A stretch of DNA of 64,000 nucleotides from Trichoplusia ni (GCF_003590095.1 NW_020800166.1:1-64000), one strand, 5' to 3'; counted from the stretch's first letter, positions 23,501 through 38,500 are shown. Program-made: numbers and translations. Notes: generated from the letters alone by a model not told the origin.

Positions 23501-26500
23501 CTAGTTTTCCCTCTTTGTTCTCTATAGGTTGTATCGGGCGGACTGATGGTAGGCTTTGAGTGTCCTGATTGCTGGTGTCTCTGCAGAGCCTGATGTCTGG
23601 GTAGTTCTACAAGTACCACTCCTTAAGCAAATCGGTTGGTGGAGCAATGTCTACACCAACACTATACCTAATAAATGTACTGTGTCACTGTTATACTTTT
23701 GTTGGCGTCGCCATGGGGAATACTGTGGGCCTCAAGGGGTGTCTATTATTTATTGCAGAGTAGGTCCCTGTGGTGACTACCATTAAACCTTGTGTTGTCC
23801 AAACGTTATTTCTTTTAAGAAATATTTCAAGTCGGTCCCTGGAATCAGGTGCCCGCACCGAATATTATTTATTTTATTTATTTATTCTAACTGGCGTTGT
23901 CCTTGCGAATGCTGTGGATCTTGAGGGATGATATTTTTTTTGCAGAGCAGGTCTCAAGGACAACTACCCTTAAAACTTATATTTATCTAATTGTTACCAT
24001 AATACTAATTATGTTTAACTACTATAATAAACCTTATTATTTAAAAATCAATTGGCTGAAAGCTGATGGTTGTTGCATGTATCTTAGTTATTGAAAATTA
24101 ATTAAGGTATTTTTCGTGCCCTTGTATCTCTTCTACTGGAACCCTTCGGGTCACACTATGACACGTCATATTTACACTTACACTGCAGTCTCAAACTCCA
24201 CCCTATTCACTTTATCCACTGGTTATGACCTTGTTCACCGAATAGGGACAGGGGAATGATAATTAGCTTGATTAAGCATGATGTTGCTGTAGTAAATGGA
24301 GGGCAGCGGTCAGTCCCTATATAGTGGTGATCGAGCGGTGAGATTCTAGCGGATTTTGTTGAGCAAAATCCTTTTTTTGCGGGGGGGGTACTGTAACGTC
24401 GCGTCTATGGCCAACTTACTAATTGTCCATGGACGCGGCGGCAGTGGTCCACCCTAGTGCCTAAACGTCAAAATGTGAGAGGCTACGTCACATTCCCTCT
24501 CGATCGCCATAACTGGCGGCTGCTGCCACGACTCCTAAGGTGTAATTATACCCCAATCTTGGGTGAGTTTCTATGTATATTGCTAAACTAAGTGTGTGCC
24601 GTGTACGGGATAACCTACTTCATATTAATTTTCACATATTTAATCCCATTCTGCTTGTTCTGTTTCGCTTGCCTTGGCCGACCACGCGGTCTTAGGTTAT
24701 CCCATGCATGCGGGCTGCATTGCCCTTGTTCTCAATAGTGTTAAGTGAATACTCAGTGTGCCTTCAGCTGTTACTAGCCTCCTGCTACCCCTTTAAAGGC
24801 TAAAATGAGCTCTGGATAGTGTAAGCACTTTATTGCATCAGCCTTGAGCACGTGTCATTGCACCCATCTGCCTTGTAAACCGCTGCGATGTGTGAGCTTT
24901 CCCTTTCCCTGCCTCTGTGCTGCCCTGGGGACCACTAGGGGAGCATCCACATCGCATGCGGGCCAACATCTTCGGCACCGCTAACCTACGCACCTCTATG
25001 CACGCTTCCAGGGGTCACCCTACGGGTTACCGCCGTCCCACTACCTTCTGCGGGTCCCGCTCTCCAGCCGGCGGCTAAGCACCTACTGGTGGCCGCGGCC
25101 GTTGTCACGCCAGCGACCCCAGCTTCTGGGCAGCTACAGCCAGCTCCCGGGCCGCTCATCCAGCTTCCGTGCCGCTCAGCCAGCCTCTGCCCGCTCACCG
25201 GGCCGCTCAGCCATCTTCAGCCAGCTTCCGTGCAGCTTCAGCCAGCTTCAGCCAGCTCACCGGGCACCCTATGTGGACCCCCCAGGGACGGTACCCCCTC
25301 ACTCTTATAAAAGCGAGGACTTAATTACCTGTGCCACAAACCCGCGACCTAGCCGGACCTAGTACCATTAAAAACCTTTTTGGAGATCTACCTCTGGTTT
25401 TCTTTCTCCCTAATTGGTTAACGGTCCGCACAGCCTACCTGTGCGGCCCTCACCGTTACAATATGAATATCCCATTTACATTATAATATTTCTAACTAGT
25501 TGTTTCCCGCGGTATCACCCGCGTAGTACCCGATCTCGTGGTTATTTTACAGTTAACACAATTTTTCCATATGTTCTCACCGTTTAAACCTTCCCTTACT
25601 TTCAAGACTAAAAATAAACGAAATCGGTTCAACTGTTCTCGAGTTTTAGCAAAACTAACGAACAGCAATTTATTTTTATATAGAAGAAGAAGAAGAAGAA
25701 GAAGAAGATTCAATAATGACAAACTAACAAGTGTTTATATTTCATCCTGTCGCTAGCCGCGTCGCGCCGGGCGCCACCCACCGCTCGGAATGTTCTAAGT
25801 ATATCGCTTTCGTTCTATGCGCGCCTGGTACTCTTCACTCGCTCTCATTAGTCAGAGTTTAGTTTTTAAACTCGGTTTTATTGCAAATTGTAGGTAATGG
25901 CCTTTTCAACCGACTAAGGAAAGGATTAGGTTCTCCTTAATACGTCACACGTCTGTGTTTTTTTTTGTTTCCTCCGAACTTCGTTCTGGGCCCCAATGAG
26001 TGTACCGTCCCACACTGAAAGTGTTATTTTAAGATATTTTTTATTCATTCATCGGCTATTTTATAACAGAATTAGGGCCCTGGATGAACCGATGTTGTTG
26101 ATACTCATATACTTAACGTGAAAAAGTTGTAATTTAATTTGGTCCCATAAAATTTCAATTATAAATCAATTTTGTCTTAGTTATTTGAAGTCGGTTGTAA
26201 GTTTGTGTTGTTAAGACAATATTATTAGAGTTTCGTAACCAAAGAGCAAGCGGAACTCATTTTGTTAGTCCGTATGACACCAGGCTGTATTATACCTATG
26301 TATAAATCATGATTGATTTGTTTTGACTTAAGGATTTCCGCAGGTAATGTACTTCTGTTACCCATATCAAAATAATACATAAAAACTGAAGTTAACTTAT
26401 GGTCATAAATTTGGCGAGTTTTATTCTCTTTTTTTAATCTATTTGTACGACCAACAAAATGATACATACATTTTAACTTAACGCCGAGCACTCATATGAA

Positions 26501-29500
26501 AGTTACATTACAATTAATGCTCATGTTCAATCAAATACGCGTAGAATGTTTTGATAGGAATGCCCGATCTGTGCCAAAACAAGTCCAACAGAACTGCTTC
26601 TAATAAATTCATCTTTTAGTTATCGTCGCTACAGAATCGCAGCACGCGACAACCTCCCACAGTCCTGCTTGCCTAGTACTTACGCTGAGCTAGAATGCGT
26701 AGAGAAATGGTGTAGTTTAAAATAATAAGTTAAGAAAAGTTTCCGAATATTTATTAAATTAAATCATAGGTATTGGAAATCTATTTTATTTGGTTTTATT
26801 TACGAGATAACTTCATGAGAAGAAACCAGGTTCTTTTTAAAGGCGTACATGATTTTCAAGGATCTATCTTCTCCGCAGAAAAGATATGATGACTCATAAG
26901 AAGACTATTTATTGTTTCTCATCAAACTAGCCTTTTCCCAACTATGTTGATCGGCTTCCAGTCTAACCAGATTCAGCTAAGTACTAGAGTTAACAAAGAG
27001 CGACTGCCTATCTGACCTCCTCAACCCAGTTAGTTACCTGGGCAACGCGATACCCCTAAGTCAGACTGGTTTTCAGACTTTTCAAGGTTCTGACTACCTG
27101 TAACGACTGTCAAAGATGTAAAAATAACAGCGGGGTCCCAATATAAAACGTGCATTTTTGCCTCCGATTAAATAGCAACTTACAAATTAGTACACAGTCT
27201 AAAATGCCTCAACGATTCTACATAAATTCATCTTTATCTAAATACCAGTTATTTACAACATTTGTAGTAACGAATCACAACTAAGTTGCCAATTTGCCAG
27301 TAATTGCTAAACAGACGCCGCTTGGCAGAGGTCAAGTCCCACTGGTAGAGAGTAATGAGCGAGGAATTGTAAAGGAAACGACTGCAAGGAGTAAAAATAA
27401 TTATTATAGCACTTCGAATTAAAAAACTTAACTTATAAGACTGGCCTGTTGGTCTAGTGGTTAGTGACCCTGACTGCTATACCGGAGCCACGACCTCCGG
27501 TATGGCAGTTCGATTTTGTTCGACAGTTCGATTCCCAACCATGACAAATGTTTGTATGATGAGCACGTTCATTTGATCTGTCTCTGGGTGTAATTTATAT
27601 ATTATGTACGTATATAGGTAAACTCTGCAACTATTTGACTACTGAGATTCAGACCTTTCCGCTTTCAGTCGAAGACTGTCTCGAGAGCTGCGCGTGCGCC
27701 GGCTATGGCGGCATTCCGTTGTTGCGTGCGCACGACCGCATGATAAAGTGTCAATTATCTGTCGACACCTAATAAGAGCTTGTTTGTGCACTAGACGACT
27801 AACATTTACTTAAAGTTTGATTTTAGACGTTGTGGGAGCGAGATGGAAGACTTTACGGTAGAATGGTGTCTCGCTTCCACAAATGCTACTGTTTCATCTT
27901 AACCTGTGGTAGGTCAACTGGTTTAGGTGACACTTACAAGTTTACCCTGTGGTATCGCTTGGCGTATGTTTTACAATTATAGTTAGAAATGACTTCAAGG
28001 TTTTCGTTGTTTAAGAGTTCTCATCTCTCTTTACGTATTTCCTCTTTCTCACCACAGCTTGCTGGCATCTCTTTGATAGCGCGAGTGTTACAGAAATTTA
28101 ACGCCTGACAGTCTACCCCTGCTTTTTTTCTTACTGTGTTTTTACAATTAAAACATTAAGCCTACTGTTAACTGTTAAAAAAAAGATCTTTAAACGCGCT
28201 CTGATTCTCAACGTCACTTAAATACATCAATATATATCTGATATTAAAAAAATCTGGACTGCCCAAATCTCTGGTCACAGGTGCTACTTTTCCGCAGGGC
28301 AAGGTACAACCCATTACACTATAATCATAATGTTTTCCTGTATTTCTCTTACTAACATGGATGAGGAAATGTTTTACGAACAATTACTAGTTTTCTGCTC
28401 AATATGAAACAACCGTGAAGTAATAGCTATTAACTCTTAAACAATAGTATGCAAATGTTTATGTTGCATCGAAATCGGTTCATTGGTTTTATGGAATGTG
28501 GATTAAACTTGGCTTAATATGGCTCTAGCTTACACGTTTTTGCTAAATGTGTTGTTCAAGTCTGCCTAGCGAAAAATCTCTAGGTTTCGATTTTTCAATC
28601 ATCAGATAACTTCTATCTGAGGAATAAATATGGCCGTTTGACATATTTTCTATACAAAAGCTGTCAAAACGTCAAACATATTCGTCGGATAAAAGTTAGC
28701 TGGCGATTGAAATATCAGCCCTAAAAGAAATAGCGGCAAAAATGAAAAATCACCATCTGACTATAAGACAAAATACTGATTTTCTATTCGACGAGTATTT
28801 ACGGCTAATTTTCTAGCTGACAACGTGAGGATGTCAAACAAAAAATATACTCTGAACAAAAAACAAAATCTAATGTAGATTTCCATCGAAATCCATCATT
28901 AAATTTTATAGAAATACTAGCTGTCCCAGCGAAGGTTCTTTTGCCATATAAATTCCTTCTAGACAATAAAAAAAATAGGGGTATAAAAACAGATGTTGTC
29001 CTATTCTCAGACCTACCCAATATGTATACAAAATTTCATAAAAATTGGTCGAATCGTCTCGGAGGAGTACGGTAACTAACATCGTGACACGGGAATTTTA
29101 TATATTAGAAGATTAAACACAGCAGAAACCGAGTATCACAACTAGTGAAAAAGAATATACAAATTCAATTACAAGCTGAATTAATGACATCCTCCTTTTA
29201 AACATCGGTAAAAAATTAACAGAACACTCCATTAAAGGGCCTCCATTCCTAAACAAAAGGATTTGTAGAAACAAGAAAAAGAAAGCGCTATATGTTTTGT
29301 AGCGCGCTTTCTCCCTTCCTCAGTTCAAACTATCGTACTTTCAAAGGTGTTAGTACAACGTCTGTTAAGGCATATTTAGACGAGAGCGAAATATTCAAGC
29401 CGTTGTGGCCTCGTGGTTCTATACATAGATTTGTATGCATAAGGTGCAGGTTCTATACCAACGCTGGCAAAGAACCTATGTGATTTTTTAAAGATATATT

Positions 29501-32500
29501 TATGTACTTTTTTAATTATTCTAAGATTTTATTGATAAACGGCGACGGAAAACACCGTGAGGAAACCCGGATTCCAAATATTGGAATCTGAAATCGCCCG
29601 CAGTGAGCTAGCGTGATGATCAATGCTCAATTCCCAGTTGTGGGGAGAAATTTCTTGCGAGTTGTGGTACATGTTGGTAATGATATTGCTTCTGACACCA
29701 GTGCCAGACAAATCAGATTTCTCTGAGAGCTAATGTTGGCAAATCAATCCAATTTATTGAACTCAAAAGTCAAAGTCACATAACTTGCCGAAAAGAAATA
29801 ATCACAGATGACGTATTTCAGTTGCTTCTATAGCAACACATAATAAAAATCTAATTGGAAGTTAAGCATCGCTTGATACGGTCAAAATTTTGATAGGTGC
29901 AATTTTTTTTTCTCAATTTCGCGAGAGTTTTCGCACTTGACCGGCTACACACACTATAGTAGCTACAAGTTTCGTCTAAATCAGCCTTTATAAGAATCGA
30001 TTCAAGTTCTCACAAGCCTATCTTTGTCGGCATCGATACATCATTAATTCATTTTATTTCAAAATTCGAACACTTGTTCGTTTTTGAGTGATAGCTTTCT
30101 TAACGGTCAGTCGCGTTTTAAATTTGGAATGTAACGTGTAATGTAAAGATGGCAGCTTAGCTTTTACCTGAATGCGTGAGACAGAGTTGATTTTGAGAGA
30201 TGTTTTTAACTGAGTTCTTATATCATTGGCCTAGCCTTTTCCCAACTATGTTGGGGTCGGCTAGCAGCCTAACCAGTTTCAGCTAAGTACCAGTGTTTTA
30301 CAAGGAGTGACTGCCTATCTGACCTCCTCAACCCAGTTACCTGGGCAACACGATACCCCTTGGTTAGACTGGTTGTCAGACTTTTTTCAAGCTTCTGACT
30401 ACCTGTAACGACTGACAAAGATGTAGGAATAACAGCCGGGACATTATTTATATTTAGGCACAGTGGCGTGCAGTCCATAGAGACAAAAAGACACTGACTA
30501 TCTTGAGAAACTCAGATATTATAGGTACATAATTAATGTCCATAAAATAAACAATATTCTTAAAACATGTAGGAAGGAACGCCATCTGTCTATTATACGT
30601 TGTAATCTATGAAGTATATCAATATTTCAAAATTTCTACATTTTTTTGCCGGAGTGCGCCATTGTTAGGCAATAACCTTTAAGTATCTTTGCATAACAGC
30701 ATTTTCATATCGGCTGCACCGAAAGCTACGAAACGTAAATCGCCACTGGGCAGGCACCAATAGCTCGTATCGGCCACTACATGACCAGCGTGGCAAGGCC
30801 TAGGGCAATCATATGTGATATATCAGCTCATGATTAAGGACTCCGGTTGGGTACGTAAATAGTTGGGCAATACCGATAAATACGCGTGAGTAAACCGTTG
30901 CATCGTTTAATAATTAATCAGTCTCACGATAGTTACAATAAAAATCATTATGTGTGGTTCACAAAAGCATTTTTTAAGTCTGGGTGTCTTTGTGATTTGA
31001 ATGTTTATGCAACAAACTACCTCAGACAAAGCTTATATTTCGTAGATTATATTAGTGATTAAAAAATGCAAAATTATTAACTAAAAATATTAGCGCAGTT
31101 GAGTTAAATAGTCAATCTATACTCTATACTAATATATAAACTTGAATAGTTTGTTTGTTTGTTTGAACGCGCTAATCTCAGGAACTATTGGCTCAAATTG
31201 ATAAAATATTTTCGTGTTGAATAGACAATTCATCCAGGAAAGTTTTAGGCTACCATCACGCTGCAACTAATAGGAGCGAACATACAATGGAAAATGTGGA
31301 AAAAAAACAGGGAAAATTATTCATCTTCGAGCGCTTCCGTTAAAAAAATTCTAACCACGCGGACGAAGTCGCGGGCAACAGCTAGTAAATTTCTTAGAGT
31401 ATCAATTAAAAAATGCAAAATCTCAAAATTAACGCAGTTGAGTAAAATATTCACAAAGCGAACTTAACTTAACTTTGGTCAATTACCGTCAAGTTAAAGT
31501 AAGAAATTACAATCGTCTCTATACCAAGCCGACCATAGATAATTTTAACTAAAGAGGTTTGTTACGAAACCTTCCGGTGTCTTGTCTATGAAAATCGCTT
31601 GGCATTGGCCGTGGCATAGCCGCGGGGTATGAAATAAGTGTATAACGGTAGCCAGTGGCCGGTACACAAGTATTTTGTATGATTGAAAACTATTTTCAAT
31701 CTTTTTGTATGAAATTCAAAGCTAGTATAACTAAAAGTATTTTTGTTGCAGGACATTATATTATGTTATAAAAGTAATAAGTATACAATATTGATTTTTA
31801 TAATAACTATCGTGAGACTGATTCATTATTAAATGATGTAACGGTTTACTCACGCGCTCATGAGCAGACGCGGCGGGATCGCGAGTTCGACTCGCGATCC
31901 CGCCGCGTCTGCTCATGATTAAGGACTCCGGTTGGGTCCGAAACTAGTCGGGCTACCCCGATAAATACGCGTGAGTAAACCGTTACATCATTTAATAATA
32001 TTGATTTACCCACGTTTTTATAAACTCACTTTCTTGTTTGCTGGTTTTTAGTGGTTCCGGTTGGATTTTTGCAACTCTATTTTGAGGCTCTTCCCGATAA
32101 GCTAGCAGCCTGCAATTTTCAGGGTAGCTTCAAACCCGTTGACAATACAATTTACAATTATAAATGTAATAAATCTCAGCTTTTTTTGCGTTAACTGAAA
32201 AAATAATCAACACCTTTTTGAATGCGATTGAAAATAGACATTCTAAAAAAATAACAATACAAGAACATAATTTAATTTAAAATCTATGACTAACGCAAAA
32301 TTAATGTCTATCGTCCTACTTTTTTTTTCAACTCTACAGACCTCAGTTGTCTATGAATTAGTTCAGCATAGACACCGTATCGGAACAATTATGTTTTTTA
32401 TACTTTATTGACCGAGTGATTCACGTTTCGAGCAAAAACTTTTGTAGAGACGTCCCGTTGTTTTGTGGTGATAAAATGGCGCTGGAAGATGAATGTTATA

Positions 32501-35500
32501 AGTCACTAGCGGTTTGCCCGCATCTTCGCTCACGTAATAGCAATTTTCGTAGCATACTTGTAAATAAATTGTCTAGCATCAAGCTTTGCTTAATTTGAGA
32601 CTAGATGGCGTTGTGTGCAAGTTGTGGATTATCTATATTTAATTTCATATCTTCAAAAATAACGGTTTCTCGTAGTAAACTTTCATCCCCGTTTTGAACA
32701 CCTTAAGGGATGACTTTCCAAAACCCTTTCTTAGTTCTCACTTAGTCTATAAGGGACCTGCATGGAATTTTCACAGACCTAAGCCTGTAGTTTGGGTTTT
32801 GGGTTGATGTCAGTCAGTCAGTTATCCTTTCTTATACAGGTACTTATTTAGATTAACGGTGAATGGTAGATAAATGATAAAGACCTGCGTATTAAAAAAT
32901 AAACTAATGGAGTTAATCTGTGTTTGTATATTGAAAACGACTGAATTAAAAATAATGAAATGGGAGAGGCCTTTGCCAAGGTGCATGGTTCCAAAATGTA
33001 ATTCCTAATTCCCTACTGTGAAGAAACGGCAAGAAACTTTAGTATATATCTATACTCTATACTAATATATAAAGCTGAAGAGTTTGTTTGTTTGTTTGAA
33101 CGCGCTAATCTCAGGAACTACTGGTCCGAATTGAAAAAATATTTTTGTGTTGAATAGACCATTCATCGAGGAAGGCTTTAGGCTATAAACCATCACGCTG
33201 CGACTAATAGGAGCGCAGATAGTATGGAAAATGTGAAAAAAACAGGGCCGGTATAAGTACATAACTTATATCTTCTACCCACGGGGACGAAGTCGCGGGC
33301 AACAGACCGGAATTAAAGCCCTATAACCATATTTATTTATCAATTGTCTCTATTCAATGCGCACAGCAACATTTTAGCTACCACCAAAAAGTTCAAAGCT
33401 CTCTCAAACTTTTTTTCCTAAACTTTTTGCCGTCATCCGAATGTTACTTGTACTACCAGATGTCATTGTAAACGGACATTTCGCAGTTCTTTATACATTG
33501 CGCAGTCACTCAGTAAGTTCAATTGAAAAGTACCACCGTTACAAGCAATGGAATGCGCGGTTACCCGTAATACCGTTTGTCAGTTTTTTTTGTTATTTCA
33601 ATGAATGTACGCGTATTTTTAGATTCAGTAGGTCATTGGAATTTGTTTATAATTTGTTGTAAAAATTGTTTAGTTTTTTCACGATCGATTTTAAAATAAT
33701 ATACTATTGCATTTTCTTACTAGTTTCGTTTATCGTACAATGTAGTGTACATTGTATATGTTTGGGTTAAAACTTGAAAGCTAAATCAGAGCTTTATGTT
33801 TTCGTCTTGTCATTTTTTTTCTTATCAAAAAGATAGAAACTTGTTATTTGCTCATAATAAAGATATTTACTTACTGTAGCGATACAATTATATTGGCATC
33901 AACATTTTCTCAGGTCCCCATGCTAAATAAGTACTTAAGTTTTTATCGCATTATTAGTTTTATATATTAAATAGTGGCTTCTCCTCCCCGTTCTTGTAAC
34001 GTACTTCATTACTGCTCTGCTCCTACTAATGATAGTGCGATGGTATATATCCTATAGCCTTCCTTAGTAGATGGTCTATCTATTTCATTGTAAAATTCTT
34101 TCAATCATTCATTGAAAGAATTTTACCAAAAAAGAAGTATTTATCACCATACTTGAATACTGCGGGTGTAGGATTCCAGTTTCCAATATTAGAAAAGTTT
34201 TTTTTTATCTCGATCGCTGTCATAACCAACTCGGCCTACTAAAAGACGTATCATAATAATTCAAAACAATTAAACAGATCGCCAAAACCAGAGACAACAT
34301 TAAAATCCCAGCGGAGCGCGGGAAAGTGGAATCCATTTTGGAAGTTTGACGTTAGCACAACATGGCGGCGTGCGGAGAGCTTCTAATCTCGTTGGCGATG
34401 TTTGCAAGCTTAGAACTTTGTTTTGGTCTCTGTTTTGAAACGATTTTATACTAATTCAGAGCATTGTTTATTTTATTTACACTAAAATACTATGTCTACC
34501 ATCTTTCGTTTGTCTCTGCTGACTGGTTTTCCAAGCACAGGTAATGTCCATGCTGCCGCATGGTAAAAAAGAATTCATAATTTTCTTTTATTTCAATTAT
34601 TTTCCGCTACAGCGCTCCAAGTTTTTCTTTTAGTAACTGAGATGTCATTTTCGAAAGGTGGACCTACTTAAACAGCTGTTTCAAAAGCTCATCATGGCAA
34701 AAATAGCCACAGAAATGTAAAATAATACTTTGCTGACACAATTCTAAAACCCTTTTTTAATGAAGTTGATTCTTTAAAAGTTATCAGTACAAGCCAATAA
34801 AGACACTAATATCTCCAAATTAGAACTAAGCTTGACCATATATTTTTTTTTACACGTTGCTCTGTTAATAGTCAGTACAGACTTCGCAAACATCGATCAA
34901 CATTTACAACACACCAAGCCATAATACGAGTATAACCTCCTTAGTGACGACAAAACCAGTCTGGCATAAATTGTGACAATTGACAATCTTAAGAAATCGT
35001 TGTGAAGTATATTGGGCTACTTAAAAGTTTAGAGTTCAAACGTCGGCACGTGAGCGAGTGATAATTGAAAAGCGCACGCGACGATCTGCTGGATCGCTTA
35101 GTGGCTCATAATGTAGGGAGATTGCAGAAGTACCAGTGCCAGAGAAAGTTTGGAAAGGTAGACTGTGTAAATGCAAACATGTACACCATTTAATCCTTAC
35201 TAATATTATAATTGGGCGGGTCATGTTAGCCGCATGGAAAGCGATCGTTGGGCCAAAGTCACCACACTATGGGAGCCAACGGATGGACGGCGTCGTCGTG
35301 GGCGACCTAGGAAGCGGTGGCGAAACGACCTTAACGCTTACCGCGCAGGCTGGTTCCATGCGGCCCAGAATAGAGACTCGTGAAAGGATTTGGGGGAGGC
35401 CTTTGCCCAGCAGTGGGACACAGTGGGCTAGAGAAAAAAATATATTATAAATGTGAAAGTGTGGATGTTTGGATGTTTGTTACTCAATCACGCAAAAACG

Positions 35501-38500
35501 GCTGAACGAATTTGGATGAAATTTGGCATGCATATAACCTTCGATCTTAAAAAGAATGAAAATTTAAAATAACACGTGTAAAACAACAAAAATTCTCGAC
35601 CGTCGTTACGAGTAGACAGAAGCTGGTAACTCCGACAGCCAGTCTGACTAAGAGGTATCGTGTTGCCCAGGTAAAAGGGTTGAGGAGGTCAGATAGGCAG
35701 TCGCTCCTTGTACAACACTGGTACTTAGCTGAATCCGGTTAGACTGGAAGCCGACCCCAACATAGTTCGGAAAAGGCTAGGATGATGATGCTTTCTCTGT
35801 CTCTCCTGTCATCATGTCATATACAGGCGGCCATATTAAACCTTCTGTTTTTCTCTATATAGTGGCATCCTTAATCGTTGCGTGCGCGCATGTCCATACA
35901 AATTACTCATACTTTCAAACGTTCTTCTAGTGGAAAAGTGTGTGATTTTTTTGTATGACTTTAATTGTCCGGCATTTTATGAGATGCGCGTATTCTTTTT
36001 TATCAGGAAATTGTTGTATTTTATCGTATGAAGTGACAATAATATTATTGTTTTAAGAACCAAAATTTACAAATACCGACAATTGGTGACATTTTTGTGG
36101 GATCAAATGACAGTTATTTCGTTTAATGAAAAACGAATAAAATAATTCGGCTTATCTAATAGAGAATGTGTATATATCTAGTACTAGCTATTGCCCGCGA
36201 CTTCGTCAGCGTGGTTAGAATATATATGTTAGGAATTTTTGAACAGAAGTTGTTTTTTTCCACATTTTCCATTGTATCTTCGCTCCTATTAGTCGCAGCG
36301 TGATGGTAGCCTAAAACTTTCCTCGATGAATGGTCTATTCAACACAAAAATATTTTTTCAATTTGAACCAATAGTTCCTGAGATTAGCGCGTTCAAACAA
36401 ACAAACTCTTCAGGTTTATATATTAGTAAGTAAGTAAGTATAAGTATTAGTAAATATAGAGCATAGTATAGATGTGTGTGTATGACGACCTCCGTGGTCG
36501 AGTGGCGTACGCACCGGTTTCAAGGCGTCGTTAGCTCTGAGGTCCCGGGTTCGATCCCCGGTCGGGTCAATGTAAAAATTAACATTTATACATTGTCTCG
36601 GGTCTGGGTGTTTGTGGTACCTTCGTTGTATCTGAATTCCATAACACAAGTGCTTTAAGCAACTTACTTTGGGTTCAGAACAATGTATGTGATGTTGTCC
36701 GCATTTATTCATTTTAAAATGCATTGTAAAGACCGTATCAGTTTACTGGAGCAGCTAACGTTGGTTTTTAATTATTACCTTATTAACACCGGGATGTTGG
36801 CTTATTTGAATCGTGAATCACGGTTCATCGTGCAGTTTGCTCTTAATATTAAGACTGATGACTGATGTTGGAACTTTAGTCAAAAGCAGGATTATGAAAA
36901 CCTGTATTCGACGACCGAAGCAAATGAGCACAGATTAAAAAAAGGGTCCAAAATAAAAGAGGAAGTGTTCCTTATTTTTTTTATACAGAAAAGTGGTTTC
37001 TTAGGTTTACGCGAATGTTAGACATTGAAATGAAACTACTTTTACTTATTTTTTCGCGGTTTAATTTTAGATTTTAGTTCCCGACGTCTGCCCGTGACCA
37101 TGATACCTGCAAAGGTTTCGAAACGTCGGGAACTAAAATCTTAAATTAAACCGCGAAAAAATCCGTAAAATTAGTTTCATTTCAATACAGAAAAGTGTTT
37201 AAAACTTATATTCGAGTACCGAAGCAAAATAAAACATAATTAAAAAATGAAAAAAAACGTATTTAAATACTTAACTGCTATATTAAAATATCATTATCTC
37301 TATTTACTTATATGGTATTTTCTATAATTTAATTTAAATTTAGATGCCGAATTAAATACGAGAATGATGCATATTTAAATTCTGTTTGGGCATAAACACA
37401 AATATATTTAACTTTTGTGTAATATTATAGTCTTAATTTATTTTGTGCATTCAAATGTATTATTTTTATCTTATTAATACTGAATAGAAATTGGTTCTCA
37501 TATTAAATACCTAATTAGACAGGTTTTCAATAACATTATATCAAAGATAAACGCTAAATCCATAATTCACATTAATTTTCGTCTTCCAAACATCGATCGT
37601 CCATCATGGCCGGCCGCAGCTCACGACAACCTGTCAATCTTTTCAAATTCGGAATATAAGAAGTGACGTTTCCTGAGACAGTTTTACTTTTTAATTAGCC
37701 CTTGTATGGGCAGCGGCACAATTGGAGACATGTCATTTCATACATCATTTGTGATTAACGAAAGGTTTTGAACATGGGTAGAGCTGGTAAATCAATCGGT
37801 AAATTAATTGCTGAGGGCCAAATAATCTTTTTAACCAAATTGAAGTTTCTTATTAGGTTATAGCATTGAAACTAAGAAAAACTGCAATTTGTAATTGTAC
37901 TTTATTGCATCTTATTTTGATAAAACCTCATAACAGATATCGAATTATGCCGTAGAGTGATGTTTCATTTTTACAACTTAAGCAATCTTACCGACTAGCA
38001 TGTTTAAAAAAACCTTGACATGCCCCCGTCGGTGGCACGTTAAATTGTGGCTCCCGGCTGCTATTCCTACATCTTTGACAGTCGTTACAATTAGTCAGAA
38101 GCTTGAAAGTCTGACAACCAGTCTAACTAAGAGGTATCGTGTTGCCCAGATAACTGCATTGAGGAGGTCAGATAGGCAGTCGCTCCTTGTAAAACGCTGA
38201 TACTCAGCTGAATCCGGTTAGACTGGAAGCCGACCCCAATATAGTTGGGATATTTCCCAGTTCTGGGCTTTGAAATCCGGTGTTTTCACACGTCTTGTTC
38301 TAATTGCCAATGCTAAGAGAGACCACGGTGAGATACTATCGTAGCCCATATTTTATCGTATTGTTATATGGCTACAATATACTCCCGTTATCTAAACAAA
38401 CTATTAAGATATGAGTCAAATTTTATAGAAGTAAAAATTATACAGTATTATCTGTGGGTGTTACCGCGAATTATGAATAGGCTGAATAATGCACGATCAT

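Larger units (their letters stand above)
17352..25460 (+). mobile_element. complete Ty3/gypsy LTR retrotransposon (no env)
   Basis: 8109 bp: 5' LTR 17352-18420, tRNA-Lys-type primer site, gag, pol in the -1 frame, a 1.06-kb non-coding tail, G-run polypurine tract, and 3' LTR 24392-25460. ATAT flanks both sides (17348-17351 and 25461-25464) as a 4-bp target duplication. Domain order protease-RT-RNase H-integrase is that of Ty3/gypsy (Metaviridae). Both frames are intact and the LTRs differ at one base, so the copy is recent and may be autonomous. It lies antisense in intron 1 of the phospholipase gene. The long LTRs and tRNA-Lys primer recall the Osvaldo-type lineage (inference, low confidence). 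No envelope-like frame follows pol. Confidence 0.97.

Noticed and set aside
23556..23786. 76-codon frame after pol as an env or accessory gene
   Set aside because: No ATG at the start, no signal or membrane segment; falls in the duplicated non-coding tail.
35136..35450. 104-codon plus-strand frame
   Set aside because: Out-of-frame shadow of a LINE 3' fragment; the LINE tail reads in another frame with a stop.
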